Positions 51,048 through 59,495 are shown, counted from the first letter of the stretch. The stretch: 64,000 bases of DNA from Trujillonella endophytica (GCF_019799905.1 NZ_JABGCI010000009.1:1-64000); one strand, 5' to 3'. Notes: generated by a model not told the origin, from the sequence alone. Numbers and translations are program-made.

Positions 51048-52328
51048 ATGACCGCCGAGACCACGGGAGCGGGCGGGACGACGACGGTGTCCGTGCCGCT
51101 GCGGCCGATGGAGATCCTGCGCATCCGGCCGTTCGCCGTCCTGTACCTCAACGCCACGGTCGTGTTCCTCGGCGTGATGGCGCAGACGGTCGCCCGCGGG
51201 TGGCTGGCGTACGAGCTGACCGGCTCCAACGCCGCCCTCGGTGGCGTGCTCCTCGCCTTCGGTGTGGCGATGCTCGTGTCGACCCCGTGGGGCGGTGTGG
51301 TCGCCGACCGGTGGCCGAAACGACTCGTGCTGCAGGCGTCGATCGTGATGTTGGCGGCGTCCAGCGCCTGGATCGGCCTCGCAGTCGCCTTCGACGTCAT
51401 CGCCTACTGGATGCTCGTCGGCGCCGGGATCCTGCAGGCCGTTGCCTTCGCCCTGTTCAACCCTGCCCGCATGGCCTTCCTGGCCGAGGTCCTCCCCCGG
51501 GACTCCCTGCCCGGTGCCGTCTCGCTCCTCCTCGTCAACGGTGAGGTCAGCCGGGTCGTGGGGCCCGCCGTGGCCGGGGTGGTGGTCGGGTCGGTCAGCT
51601 TCGGCGTCGAGGCCATCTTCCTGGTGAGCGCCGTACTCGCCGTGCTGGGCGCGGTCCTGACCGCGGCGATGCCGGCCGGCCGGCGGGTCGGTTCCGCACC
51701 CACCCGCTCACCCCTGGGGGAGCTGGTCGACGGCGTGCGCTACGTCGGGAGCCGTCCCGACCTGTCCGCCCTCCTCTGGTGCGGGGTCGGCGTGGTGATG
51801 TGCGGCCTGCCCTACCTGGCCTTCCTGCCCACCGTGTCCGAGGACCTGTTCGGACTGGGCTCGGCCGGCTACGGCATCCTCTCGGCCACCTCGGCGGCAG
51901 GGGCGGTGCTCACCGGACTGCTCCTCGGTCGGCGCACGCATCGCGGCGGGGAGCTACGGGTCCTCATCGTGTCGGGCGGGGTCTTCGGCGCGGGGATCGC
52001 GGCACTGGCCGTCGCGCCGACCTTCTGGGTGGCGGTCGTCGTGCTGGCGGTGATCGGCGGGGCGCAACTCGCCTTCCAGACGCTCAACCAGTCCCTGCTC
52101 CTGGGGATGTCGGACATGGCCTTCCACGGCCGCATCCAGGGTCTGGTCATGATGAGCTTCGGCGCCTTCGGCATCGCGGCGCTCCCGCTCGGCATCCTGG
52201 CCGACGCCATCGGTCTGCGTCCGACCTTCGCCGGGATGGGCGTCGGGGTCCTGCTGTCCGTCGGGTTGTTCGCCCTCCTCGGGCGCCGGCGCATGGCACG
52301 CACGGAGCGGCTCCGCGACCTCGGCTGA
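51048..52328 (+). CDS. MFS transporter (EntS-like)
   Basis: A 426-residue membrane protein with about 12 helices. It matches the EntS/MFS_3 type: FAVLYLNATVVFLGVMAQTV, TPWGGVVADRWPKRLVLQAS (the loop 2-3 motif D-R-x-x-K-R), NPARMAFLAEVLPRDSLPGA, and the second-half MSDMAFHGRIQGLVMMSFGA. Members export siderophores or drugs. No siderophore genes are close. Start at ATG 51048; 128 bases separate it from the divergent MoxR start. Confidence 0.9.
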   Translation: MTAETTGAGGTTTVSVPLRPMEILRIRPFAVLYLNATVVFLGVMAQTVARGWLAYELTGSNAALGGVLLAFGVAMLVSTPWGGVVADRWPKRLVLQASIVMLAASSAWIGLAVAFDVIAYWMLVGAGILQAVAFALFNPARMAFLAEVLPRDSLPGAVSLLLVNGEVSRVVGPAVAGVVVGSVSFGVEAIFLVSAVLAVLGAVLTAAMPAGRRVGSAPTRSPLGELVDGVRYVGSRPDLSALLWCGVGVVMCGLPYLAFLPTVSEDLFGLGSAGYGILSATSAAGAVLTGLLLGRRTHRGGELRVLIVSGGVFGAGIAALAVAPTFWVAVVVLAVIGGAQLAFQTLNQSLLLGMSDMAFHGRIQGLVMMSFGAFGIAALPLGILADAIGLRPTFAGMGVGVLLSVGLFALLGRRRMARTERLRDLG

Positions 52329-52348
52329 GCGGCCTCGGCCGAGGGGCC

Positions 52349-52732
52349 TCACCCCCGCCAGTCGACCCCGGGCAGCGTCGCGCTCCAGGACTCCACCAAC
52401 CGGCCGTCGGCCACGCGGTGTACGACCACCCACGTCAGGACCGACGGATCCCCGGTGTCGAGGGTGACGCCGCGAGTGGTGGCGCGGGACCACACGCGGT
52501 CACCGTCGGCGACCTGGTCGTCGACGGTCGTCTCGGGATCGTGCAGGATCCGCCAGGCGGCACGCAGCTCGTCCCTGAGCTGGTTGCGCGTGAGCGACCG
52601 CGTGCCGGCCGCCGAGTGCCGGACGTACGGTTCGCTGAACAGGTGGTCCACGGCGGCCAGGTCACAGCGGACCCACAGTGCGTCCCAGTAGCGGGCGACG
52701 ACGTCCCGCGGATCCGACTCCACGGCGATCAT
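52349..52732 (-). CDS. SnoaL-like (NTF2-fold) protein
   Basis: A 127-residue protein with the cone-shaped NTF2 fold: DPRDVVARYWDALWVRCDLA (N-terminal helix), DHLFSEPYVRHSAAGTRSLT (the FxxxxxxH segment), DELRAAWRILHDPETTVDDQ, and the last strands WVVVHRVADGRLVESWSATL. Small members include polyketide cyclases, limonene-epoxide-hydrolase-like enzymes and ketosteroid-isomerase-like enzymes. The conserved His in YVRHSA is present. ATG 52732 chosen over 52786 because the upstream stretch is Pro/Arg-rich and unlike the family. Confidence 0.82.
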   Translation of the reverse strand: MIAVESDPRDVVARYWDALWVRCDLAAVDHLFSEPYVRHSAAGTRSLTRNQLRDELRAAWRILHDPETTVDDQVADGDRVWSRATTRGVTLDTGDPSVLTWVVVHRVADGRLVESWSATLPGVDWRG

Positions 52733-52770
52733 GCTAGGGGGCGCCACCATCCGGGGCGGGGCCGCGCGCC

Positions 52771-52807
52771 GAGGGGGCGGGACCACGTCGTGTGGTCCCG
52801 CCCCCTC
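52771..52807. terminator. Strong hairpin after the VOC gene
   Basis: GAGGGGGCGGGACCAC, a 5-base loop and the exact complement: a 16-bp stem 16 bases past the stop of the VOC gene at 52823. It ends the minus-strand VOC operon; the downstream SnoaL gene then needs its own promoter. Confidence 0.85.
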
Positions 52808-52822
52808 CGTCAGTCGGGCCGG

Positions 52823-53758
52823 TCAGGAAGCGAACGGGTCGCCGTGGATCTCCTCGGTGCTCAGGAAGATCGGGGCGTTGAACGAGTCCTCGGGGTCGGT
52901 CATCAGCAGGGTGTCGCGGACCCGGGTCGAGCGCACGCCCTGCTTGGTCAGCCACGCCTCGGCCGAGTCGAGGTCGGCCACCTTGAACCGGAGGCTGTGG
53001 ATCATGTTGCCCCACTGGGCCACGTGCCGGCCGAGGCCGGAGTCGGGGTCGTGCGGCTGGGCGATCTGCAGCAGGCAGTCGCCCAGCTGCATGGTCACGT
53101 AGGAGGCCTGCAGGTCCGGGTCCTCGCCGCGCTCGATCGGGACGGCCTGGAACTCGTCGACGTAGGTCTCCACCGCCTTGTCGAGGTCCTTGACACCCAG
53201 CGTCACGTAGGTGAAGCGCTCGATGGTCAGCGGGTGGGTCAGCCACATCCGCTGCAGCGACGACCAGGTCTCCTCGTCGCGCGGGTCGTTGGGCATGTCG
53301 TGCTCGCACAGCTCGACCATGAGGCCGAAGGTGTCGCGCGGGCTCGGGTAGCAGTACATGAGGTCCGGCGTCGCCTTCACGACCTTCCCGCCGCCGGGCC
53401 GGCCGATGTAGATGCCCTTCCCGACGAGCCGGTCCACGAGGCCGCCGAGGTCGTCGACCTTGTAGCCCACCGAGTGCAGGTGGGTGCCGAACTTCGTGTA
53501 GAACTTGCCGACCGGCAGTTCCGGGTTGGGCGGCATCGCCGGCGCCATGGTCTCGATGCACAGGTCCGAGATCATGAGCAGCGTCGCGTAGCGGTCCTCG
53601 ACGGGCAGGTAGTTCGGCTCGTCGACGCCCATGTAGACGAAGCCTCCGAAGACCCGCTCGTAGAACTCCCGGAGCTTCTGTGCGTCGTCGGCCATGTGGA
53701 CCACGTGCACCATCTGACCGAGACCGAAGTCCCCGGTGACCTTGACCTGCTTCTTCAC
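52823..53758 (-). CDS. Double VOC-domain protein, copy A
   Basis: A 311-residue protein with two VOC-fold halves (about 10-150 and 165-290). Blocks: GQMVHVVHMADDAQKLREFY, GFVYMGVDEPNYLPVEDRY, HLHSVGYKVDDLGGLVDRL, TYVTLGVKDLDKAVETYVDE and TLLMTDPEDSFNAPIFLSTE. Possible metal ligands are His19, His93 and Glu in these blocks, but no known extradiol triad can be placed with confidence. It is a close paralogue of the next gene upstream (53796-54743). The two, plus a small barrel protein and a hydroxyacyl-CoA dehydrogenase, form a minus-strand set. Enzyme role unknown. GTG 53758 has CAGGAG upstream. Confidence 0.82.
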   Translation of the reverse strand: MKKQVKVTGDFGLGQMVHVVHMADDAQKLREFYERVFGGFVYMGVDEPNYLPVEDRYATLLMISDLCIETMAPAMPPNPELPVGKFYTKFGTHLHSVGYKVDDLGGLVDRLVGKGIYIGRPGGGKVVKATPDLMYCYPSPRDTFGLMVELCEHDMPNDPRDEETWSSLQRMWLTHPLTIERFTYVTLGVKDLDKAVETYVDEFQAVPIERGEDPDLQASYVTMQLGDCLLQIAQPHDPDSGLGRHVAQWGNMIHSLRFKVADLDSAEAWLTKQGVRSTRVRDTLLMTDPEDSFNAPIFLSTEEIHGDPFAS

Positions 53759-53795
53759 TGATCGCTCCTGTTGCCTGTCGAGCCCTGGGGCGTCA

Positions 53796-54743
53796 TCACC
53801 GCGTCGGACCGGTCGCGGGTCGGATGTCGTGCGCGTGCGCGGTGCCGAAGAACAGCGGCGCACCGTGGCTGTCCTCGGGGTCGGTCACGAGGAGGTCGTC
53901 GCGGATCCGTCGCGTCCGGACGTCGTTGTGCTTCAGCCAGCGCTCGGCGGAGTCGAGATCCCGGACCAGGAAGCGGAGGCCGTAGATCATGTTGCCCCAC
54001 GTGGCGACGTGCCGGCCGAGGTCGGAGTCCGCGGACGCCGGCTGGTGGATCTCCAGGAGGCAGTCGCCGAGCTGGAGGACCTGGAGGGTCGACTCGAGGT
54101 CCGGGTCCTCGCCCGCGGAGAGGGGGACCGCCTGGAGGGCGCCGACGTAGGTCCCGACCGCCGCGTCGAGGTCGGACACGCCCAGGACCACCGAGGAGAA
54201 CCGCTCGATGGTGAGCGGGTGCGTGTGCCACATCCGCTCCAGCGATGACCAGGTGTCCAGGAGCCGTGGGTCGTCCTGCATGTCGTGCGAGGTCAGCTCG
54301 ATCAGCAGCCCAGCGGTGGCCCGGGGGCTCGGGAACAGGTACGCCGCCTCGGTGTCGACCTCGGTGAGCTTGCCGCCGCCGGGGCTGCTGATCGGGATGC
54401 CCTGGTCCAGCAGCCGCTGCTGCAGGCCGGCGAGGTCGTCGACCTTGTAGCCCACCGAGTGCAGGTGGCGGCCGTACTTGGTGTGGAACCGGGCCACGGA
54501 GAACCTCGGGTCGGCCGGCATCCGCGGGGCCATCGTCTCGATGCAGAGGTCGCCGACCATCAGCAGCGTGGCGTAGCGGTCCTCCCAGTCGAGGTAGTTC
54601 GGCTCCTCCACGCCCATGTAGACGAAGCCGCCCAGGACGCGCTCGTAGAACTCGCGCAGCGCCTGCGCGTCCTCGGTGACGTGGATGACGTGGACCATCT
54701 GGCCGATCCCGTGGTCCCCGGTCCGCCGGGCCGTCTGCCTCAT
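53796..54743 (-). CDS. Double VOC-domain protein, copy B
   Basis: A 315-residue paralogue of copy A; GQMVHVIHVTEDAQALREFY, GFVYMGVEEPNYLDWEDRYA, HLHSVGYKVDDLAGLQQRL and LLVTDPEDSHGAPLFFGTAH line up over the whole length. Differences cluster at the N-terminus, around residues 80-130 and at the C-terminus. The 37-base gap to copy A and their similarity point to tandem duplication. They may form a heterodimer or act on two related compounds. No catalysed reaction can be named. ATG 54743. Confidence 0.82.
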   Translation of the reverse strand: MRQTARRTGDHGIGQMVHVIHVTEDAQALREFYERVLGGFVYMGVEEPNYLDWEDRYATLLMVGDLCIETMAPRMPADPRFSVARFHTKYGRHLHSVGYKVDDLAGLQQRLLDQGIPISSPGGGKLTEVDTEAAYLFPSPRATAGLLIELTSHDMQDDPRLLDTWSSLERMWHTHPLTIERFSSVVLGVSDLDAAVGTYVGALQAVPLSAGEDPDLESTLQVLQLGDCLLEIHQPASADSDLGRHVATWGNMIYGLRFLVRDLDSAERWLKHNDVRTRRIRDDLLVTDPEDSHGAPLFFGTAHAHDIRPATGPTR

Positions 54744-54753
54744 CGCGGGTCGC

Positions 54754-55092
54754 TCAGGAACCGGACTCGTCGGTGGACACGAACCACTGCAGGTCCGGCG
54801 GGTTGCCGGTCGTGTCCATGGTGTCGGTGCGCCGCAGCCGGCCGGCGGCACCGGCCTCGCCCAACTGCCGGGCCGCCGTCGCCACGTCGGCGTCGCCGAG
54901 CTCGTAGACGGCCAGGTAGCGGGTCGCCTGCCGGCCGCCCTGGAGGTCGACCAGCTTGTACCGGCTCACAGCGGTGACCGACGGGATGGCGGCGCGGACG
55001 TCGGGGACGTGCGTCGTCTCGTACCACTCGTCGTACGCCGCGTCCTCCCCGGGGACGGCGCTGCTGTAGGCGACCATGAGTGCCTTGGCCAT
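54754..55092 (-). CDS. Small dimeric alpha-beta-barrel protein (EthD-like)
   Basis: A 112-residue protein that begins MAKALMVAYSSAVPGEDAAY and has DEWYETTHVPDVRAAIPSVT, the W-x3-x-H-x-P-D segment characteristic of EthD/DUF4286-type dimeric alpha-beta barrels, and a later AVYELGDADVATAARQLG. Such proteins bind or turn over small aromatic or lipid-like compounds, often as partners of monooxygenases. It lies 10 bases upstream of VOC copy B on the same strand. The conserved His in TTHVP may be functional. ATG 55092. Confidence 0.78.
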   Translation of the reverse strand: MAKALMVAYSSAVPGEDAAYDEWYETTHVPDVRAAIPSVTAVSRYKLVDLQGGRQATRYLAVYELGDADVATAARQLGEAGAAGRLRRTDTMDTTGNPPDLQWFVSTDESGS

Positions 55093-55133
55093 GGCGGGGC
55101 TCCTCGTCTCGCGGGGTGCGGGGGACAGGTCGG

Positions 55134-55988
55134 TCAGTCGTCGTACCGGTAGAAGCCACGGCCGGTCTTGCGGCCGAGCCAGCCCAGCCGCACGTACTGC
55201 TTGAGCAGCGTCGGCGGCTGGTAGCGCGGGTCCTTGTACTCCTCGTACATGGACGCGGCCATGTCGTGGACGATGTCCAGCCCGATGAGGTCGCTGGTGC
55301 GGAACGGGCCCATCTTGTGGTTGAACCCCAGCTGGATGACCGCGTCGATCGAGTCCATGGGCGCCACGCCTCGCTCGAAGGCCCGGATGGCGTCGAGCAG
55401 GTAGGGGACGATCAGCAGGTTGCCGACGAACCCGGGTACGTCGTTGACGACGACGGGGTTCTTGCCCCAGCCGGTGACCAGGTCGACGACCGCGTCGATC
55501 GGCCCCTGCTCGGTGATCGGCGTCTTGATGACCTCGACCAGACGCATCGCCGGCACGGGGTTGAAGAAGTGCAGGCCGATGACCTGCTCGGGCCGCTTCG
55601 TCGCCGCCGCGAGGACGACCAGCGGGATCGTCGACGTGTTGGAGGCGATGAGGGTGTCCGGGCCCACCAGCGCGTCGATCCGCTCCAGCAGGCCGTTCTT
55701 CAGGTCGACGTCCTCGAAGACCGCCTCCACCACGAGGTCGGCCTGGGCGATCTCGTCGAGGTCGGTGGTCAGGCGGTAGAGCCCGCGGGCCTGCTCCGCC
55801 TGCTCGGCGGTGATCTTGCCGCGGTCGAGGGTGGCCTGGAGGCCGGCGCGGATGCGCTCGTCGGCCCGGACGAGGCCCTCCTCCTGCGGCTCGACCCCGA
55901 CGACGTCGAAGCCGTTCTGGGCCGCGAGCTGGATGATCCCCCCGCCCATCGTCCCGCAACCGACGACGGCGATCTTCTGGATGGACAT
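55134..55988 (-). CDS. 3-hydroxyacyl-CoA (3-hydroxybutyryl-CoA) dehydrogenase
   Basis: A 284-residue NAD(P)-dependent dehydrogenase: N-terminal Rossmann motif AVVGCGTMGGGIIQLAAQNG (7-26), SNTSTIPL (catalytic Ser region) and the signature HFFNPVPAMRLVEVIKTPIT with catalytic His, plus the C-terminal helical domain ending GRKTGRGFYRYDD. It oxidises 3-hydroxyacyl-CoA to 3-ketoacyl-CoA in beta-oxidation, or works in reverse. It heads the minus-strand set with the barrel protein and VOC pair. ATG 55988. No thiolase is nearby. Confidence 0.94.
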   Translation of the reverse strand: MSIQKIAVVGCGTMGGGIIQLAAQNGFDVVGVEPQEEGLVRADERIRAGLQATLDRGKITAEQAEQARGLYRLTTDLDEIAQADLVVEAVFEDVDLKNGLLERIDALVGPDTLIASNTSTIPLVVLAAATKRPEQVIGLHFFNPVPAMRLVEVIKTPITEQGPIDAVVDLVTGWGKNPVVVNDVPGFVGNLLIVPYLLDAIRAFERGVAPMDSIDAVIQLGFNHKMGPFRTSDLIGLDIVHDMAASMYEEYKDPRYQPPTLLKQYVRLGWLGRKTGRGFYRYDD

Positions 55989-56439
55989 GGGCGGGCTGGT
56001 CTCCTCGGCTGGGGTGGGATCGGGCCCGGTGTCGCGGCCGCGGGGGGTGGTGGTGAGGGTCACGCGGCCGGGACCGGGACCGCCGGGGGCGGGCGGACCA
56101 GAGCCACCCGGGACCGGCACGGGAGCCTGGACGGCGATGCGGGCGGCGACACGGACGGGGCGTGCCGCGGCGTGGACGGCGCGTGCGGCGGCGTTCCAGG
56201 GCGACTCGCCGCCGCGCTGACGACCACCGTTCCCGGCACCGGCCCACCTCGCTGTCTCCCGTGCGCGCGCCTGCTCCGGAGGCGCGCTCCCCCGAAGGTA
56301 GACGAGCGACAAAAGGTCGTAAATACTTCGAATCGACGACGTGGATCACACGGCGTCAGGATGCGGCCGGGCCGTCCGGTGCTGAGCCGCCGCTGGCTGC
56401 CGCGCCCGGGCGGGGGAGCCCCGTCCGCCGGGAGCAGTC
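55989..56439. other. 451-bp divergent gap, promoters for HBDH and LacI
   Basis: No gene seen. The plus-strand part 56000-56240 is GC-rich and frame-like in several frames, without conserved motifs. The AT-richer stretch 56300-56345 (with CGACAAAAGGTCG and TTCGAA) is the likely promoter/operator zone between the two divergent genes. Confidence 0.5.
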
Positions 56440-57480
56440 GTGACCATCGAGTCGGAGGGCCTGGCGGCGCTGCCCCCGCAACCGCGGCGGCCGGGCGCGA
56501 CCAGTGTCGACGTCGCGCGCCTGGCCGGTGTCTCGCGGTCGACGGTGAGCCACGTCCTCAACAACCAGGTGACCCGCTTCTCCGAGGAGACGGTCGAGCG
56601 CGTCCGGCAGGCGGCCGCGCAACTGGGCTACGTGCCGTCGGCGGCCGGCCGGTCGCTCGTGCTGGGCCGCAGCGACCTCGTGGTCCTGGCCGTGCCCAAC
56701 ACGACGTTGACCAACGTCCAGGACATCATCGAGGCGATCGCCTCCGACCTGGACGACCTGGGCTGCAGCGTCGTCGTGCACTTCGACCGCGGAGGCGCCC
56801 CGGGGGACAACCTCACCCGTCTCCAGCACGTCGTGGAGACGCTCCGGCCCGCCGGTCTGGTCGACCTGGGCAGCCTGTCACCCGACGAGCTCGACGTCCT
56901 CGAGTCGCAGGGGTGCGCCCTCCTCTCGCCGAGGTCGCAGCACGTCCGGGGCGTCGACGAGGGCAACGTCGCCATCGCTCGGCGGCAGGCCGTGCACCTG
57001 ATCGACCGCGGGTACACCACGCTGGCCTTCGCCCTGCTCGTGGACCAGCGCGACGACCCCTTCGGGCGGATGCGCGCCGCCGTGGTCGCCGACGTGTGCG
57101 CCGAGTACGGCCTCGCGGCGCCGTCCACGATCAGCGTGCCCCTCGAGCCGGCCGGCGCGCAGACGGCACTGTGCGAGCTGCTGCGCACGCGTGGGCGCCC
57201 GGTCGGGATCGCCTGTTCCAACGACGAGGTCGCCCTCGCCGTGACGTTCGCCGCGCTCGCCCTCAGGGCGGCCGTCCCGGCGGACGTCGGTGTCGTCGGC
57301 GTCGGAGGGGGAAGCGTGGGTCAGCTCGTGACCCCCCGGCTGAGCACGATCGGCTTCGACGTCCGCACCTCCGTCGCCTCGGTCCGCCAGGCCATCGCCC
57401 ACCGGATCGGCGGGGCACCGGAGCCCGCCGCGGCCATCCCGGTCGACACGTTCACCGTGGTCCAGGGCGAGACGACCTGA
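56440..57480 (+). CDS. LacI-family transcriptional regulator
   Basis: A 346-residue LacI regulator: HTH SVDVARLAGVSRSTVSHVLN (about 20-39) with hinge GYVPSAAGRSLVLGRSD, then the periplasmic-binding-like effector domain (LVVLAVPNTTLTNVQDIIEA ... GVVGVGGGSVGQLVTPRLST). The hinge-helix Leu contact and C-terminal HRIGGAPEP are present. GTG 56440. It lies upstream of the flavoprotein gene on the same strand, divergent from the VOC operon, and is a candidate regulator of both. LacI proteins usually sense sugars or, in this setting, a pathway acid. Confidence 0.92.
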   Translation: MTIESEGLAALPPQPRRPGATSVDVARLAGVSRSTVSHVLNNQVTRFSEETVERVRQAAAQLGYVPSAAGRSLVLGRSDLVVLAVPNTTLTNVQDIIEAIASDLDDLGCSVVVHFDRGGAPGDNLTRLQHVVETLRPAGLVDLGSLSPDELDVLESQGCALLSPRSQHVRGVDEGNVAIARRQAVHLIDRGYTTLAFALLVDQRDDPFGRMRAAVVADVCAEYGLAAPSTISVPLEPAGAQTALCELLRTRGRPVGIACSNDEVALAVTFAALALRAAVPADVGVVGVGGGSVGQLVTPRLSTIGFDVRTSVASVRQAIAHRIGGAPEPAAAIPVDTFTVVQGETT

Positions 57481-57543
57481 CAGGCGGGTGGGCCGGGTCC
57501 CCGGCGACTCCCGACCCGGCTACCGAGGGCCTTGCGGTAGAGA

Positions 57544-57558
57544 TGGCAGGAACTGCCA
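57544..57558. promoter_or_regulatory. TGGCAG-N3-CTGCCA dyad upstream of the flavoprotein promoter
   Basis: TGGCAGGAACTGCCA, 8 bases upstream of a good -35 box. The core matches the sites at 40463 and 42081. A perfect TGACACGTGTCA dyad (57568-57579) overlaps the -35, which could bind a second regulator such as the LacI protein. Confidence 0.65.
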
Positions 57559-57566
57559 CGTGGCCG

Positions 57567-57595
57567 TTGACACGTGTCACCAGGCTCCGTACGGT
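57567..57595 (+). promoter_or_regulatory. Sigma70-type promoter of the flavoprotein gene
   Basis: TTGACA (57567-57572), a 17-base spacer, TACGGT (57590-57595). It lies 74 bases before the ATG at 57669, and downstream of the dyad at 57544-57558. It is the clearest sigma70 promoter in the window. Confidence 0.65.
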
Positions 57596-57668
57596 CGGGT
57601 GAGCCGGGTGATCCGGCCCACATCCGCGGGGTCCCCGTGGCTGTGCGCGCTGGCGAGGAGGCTGGCCG

Positions 57669-58583
57669 ATGTCGGTGTCTGGTGACTACGACGTGGTGGT
57701 CGTCGGCTTCGGGGTGGGCGGCGCGGCCGCCGCGGTCGAGGCGGCGCGGGCCGGTGCCCGCGTCCTCGTCCTGGACCGCCGCGGCGTCCTGGCACGGCCG
57801 GTGGTACTGGCCGCCGAGACCGTGCGCAGCGAGGCCTCCATCCGCGTACGGCGCCGGTTCCGGTCCCGTCCCCGGCCGGCCGTGCCGCCGCTGTCGACCC
57901 TGCGCGCCGAGGCGGTGGCGGCCGGGGTCGAGGTGTGCCGGCAGGCGGCCGTGCACGAGCTCGTCGTCGAGGGCGGCCGGGTGACCGGCGTCGGGTACGC
58001 AGCCATGGACATGCGGACGCCGACCGGCGCGCGCTACTGGTGGCTGGACCTGCTGAGCAGGTGGACGCCGCGGCTGTCCGCGGGCCTCACCCGGACCCTG
58101 CGCCGTGCGGCCGAGTCGCTGTGGCACGACGCCTCCGCCGTCGGCACCGTCTCGGCCTCCTCGGTCGTCGTCGCCACCGACCGGGCGCACTGGGACTTCG
58201 TCGGCCCCGCCGTCTGGGCCGTACAGGCGGCCCGGCGGTGCGCGCCCGTGCCGACGCGTCGCCGCCGGCTCAGCGTGGTCGACGACGGTGCGCCCGCGGC
58301 GACGCCCGAGCTCGAGGTCCGTGCCTGGTGCGCCCGCGAGTCGGGGCTCGGCGGGTCGGCCGACGCGCTGACCGAGCTGCGGATCGATCGCGCGACCGGC
58401 CGGGTGTGCGCGGGCGACGGGGAGCCCGTGCCCGGCCTCTTCGCCGCCGTCGACGAGCCCGCGGTGCGCGGTGAGGCGCTCCCCGGGGCGAGCGCCCTGC
58501 TGATGGCAGCGGGGCGCCGGGCCGGTCGCGCCGCCGCCGTCGTCGTCCGTCCCCGGCGGGGCCACCTGCGCTCGGTCGGCTGA
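57669..58583 (+). CDS. FAD-binding protein, short KsdD/fumarate-reductase-like
   Basis: A 304-residue flavoprotein: VVVVGFGVGGAAAAVEAARA (8-27) is the FAD Rossmann motif, and the C-terminus GLFAAVDEPAVRGEALPGAS, AAGRRAGRAAA is the usual FAD-end of the ketosteroid-dehydrogenase/fumarate-reductase family (typically 480-560 residues). The central substrate-binding cap is much reduced, so either the enzyme is specialised or it has been partly lost. It has its own promoter with an operator. In the acyl-CoA/ VOC neighbourhood, a dehydrogenase on a ring or chain is possible but unproven. Confidence 0.78.
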   Translation: MSVSGDYDVVVVGFGVGGAAAAVEAARAGARVLVLDRRGVLARPVVLAAETVRSEASIRVRRRFRSRPRPAVPPLSTLRAEAVAAGVEVCRQAAVHELVVEGGRVTGVGYAAMDMRTPTGARYWWLDLLSRWTPRLSAGLTRTLRRAAESLWHDASAVGTVSASSVVVATDRAHWDFVGPAVWAVQAARRCAPVPTRRRRLSVVDDGAPAATPELEVRAWCARESGLGGSADALTELRIDRATGRVCAGDGEPVPGLFAAVDEPAVRGEALPGASALLMAAGRRAGRAAAVVVRPRRGHLRSVG

Positions 58584-58635
58584 CCGGCGCCGGCCGGCGA
58601 CCGCGGCTCACGGACCGCGGCTCGGCGACCGGGGC

Positions 58636-59433
58636 TCAGCGACCGAGGAACCGGGGCGGCCGGTTCTGCCGGAAGGCGGCGATCCCCTCGTGCAGGTCGT
58701 CGGTGGTCATGGTCACCGGTTGCGCCATGGCCTCCCACTGCAGCGACGCCTCCAGCCCCGCGGCGGCCTGCTCCAGCCCCGTCTTGGTGAGGCGGGCCGC
58801 GATCGGCGCGGCCTCGGCGAGCCGGCCGGCGACGGCGAGCGTGTGGGGGAGGACGTCGTCGGCGACCTCGGTGACCAGGCCCCACTCGAGGGCCTCGGAG
58901 GCGGCGACCTCGCGGCCGGTGAACAGCATCTCGCGGGCGCGGGAGACGCCGATCGCCTCCGGGAGGAGCCAGGTGGCGCCCATGCCGCCGTGCGTGCCCC
59001 GGAAGATGAACGGTGTGCTGAACCGGGCGCCGGTCGCGGCGAAGCGCAGGTCGCAGGCCAGGGCCAGGCAGACGCCGGCACCGACCGTGGCGCCGTTCAC
59101 CGCGGCGAGCACCGGGAAGGGGAGCTGGCGGGGCCGCAGCCAGCTCCGGTAGAAGGGCAGCATCCGGTCCCGGAGCCGGTCGATGGTGACGTCGTCGCCG
59201 GAGCCCTGGTCGAGCCAGGAGAGGTCCGCGCCGGAGCAGAACGAGCTGCCCCCGCCGGTGACGACGAGGACGCGGGTGTCCCGGTCGGCCGCCACCTCGT
59301 CGAGGGCGCGATCCCAGGCCACGGTCATCTCGGCCGTCATCGCGTTGCGCACCCCCGGCCGGTTGAGCGTGAGCAGGCGGACGCCCGCCACCGGTTCGGT
59401 CACCAGCACCGCGTCGCCGGAATCGGTCGCCAT
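58636..59433 (-). CDS. Enoyl-CoA hydratase/isomerase family protein
   Basis: A 265-residue crotonase-fold protein. First oxyanion half VVTGGGSSFCSGADLSWLDQ (about 61-80), second AAVNGATVGAGVCLALACDL (about 111-130), and the hydratase Glu position in GGMGATWLLPEAIGVSRARE. It hydrates trans-2-enoyl-CoAs to 3-hydroxyacyl-CoAs, matching the dehydrogenase at 55134. ATG 59433 chosen because AGGGGAC lies just upstream; ATG 59448 is the alternative. It converges on the flavoprotein gene. Confidence 0.9.
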   Translation of the reverse strand: MATDSGDAVLVTEPVAGVRLLTLNRPGVRNAMTAEMTVAWDRALDEVAADRDTRVLVVTGGGSSFCSGADLSWLDQGSGDDVTIDRLRDRMLPFYRSWLRPRQLPFPVLAAVNGATVGAGVCLALACDLRFAATGARFSTPFIFRGTHGGMGATWLLPEAIGVSRAREMLFTGREVAASEALEWGLVTEVADDVLPHTLAVAGRLAEAAPIAARLTKTGLEQAAAGLEASLQWEAMAQPVTMTTDDLHEGIAAFRQNRPPRFLGR

Positions 59434-59495
59434 CCCTCGTCCCCTCACTGTCCGGAGCGGGTGGACCCTACGTCAGCTGCCGGCCCCGAACGCGC

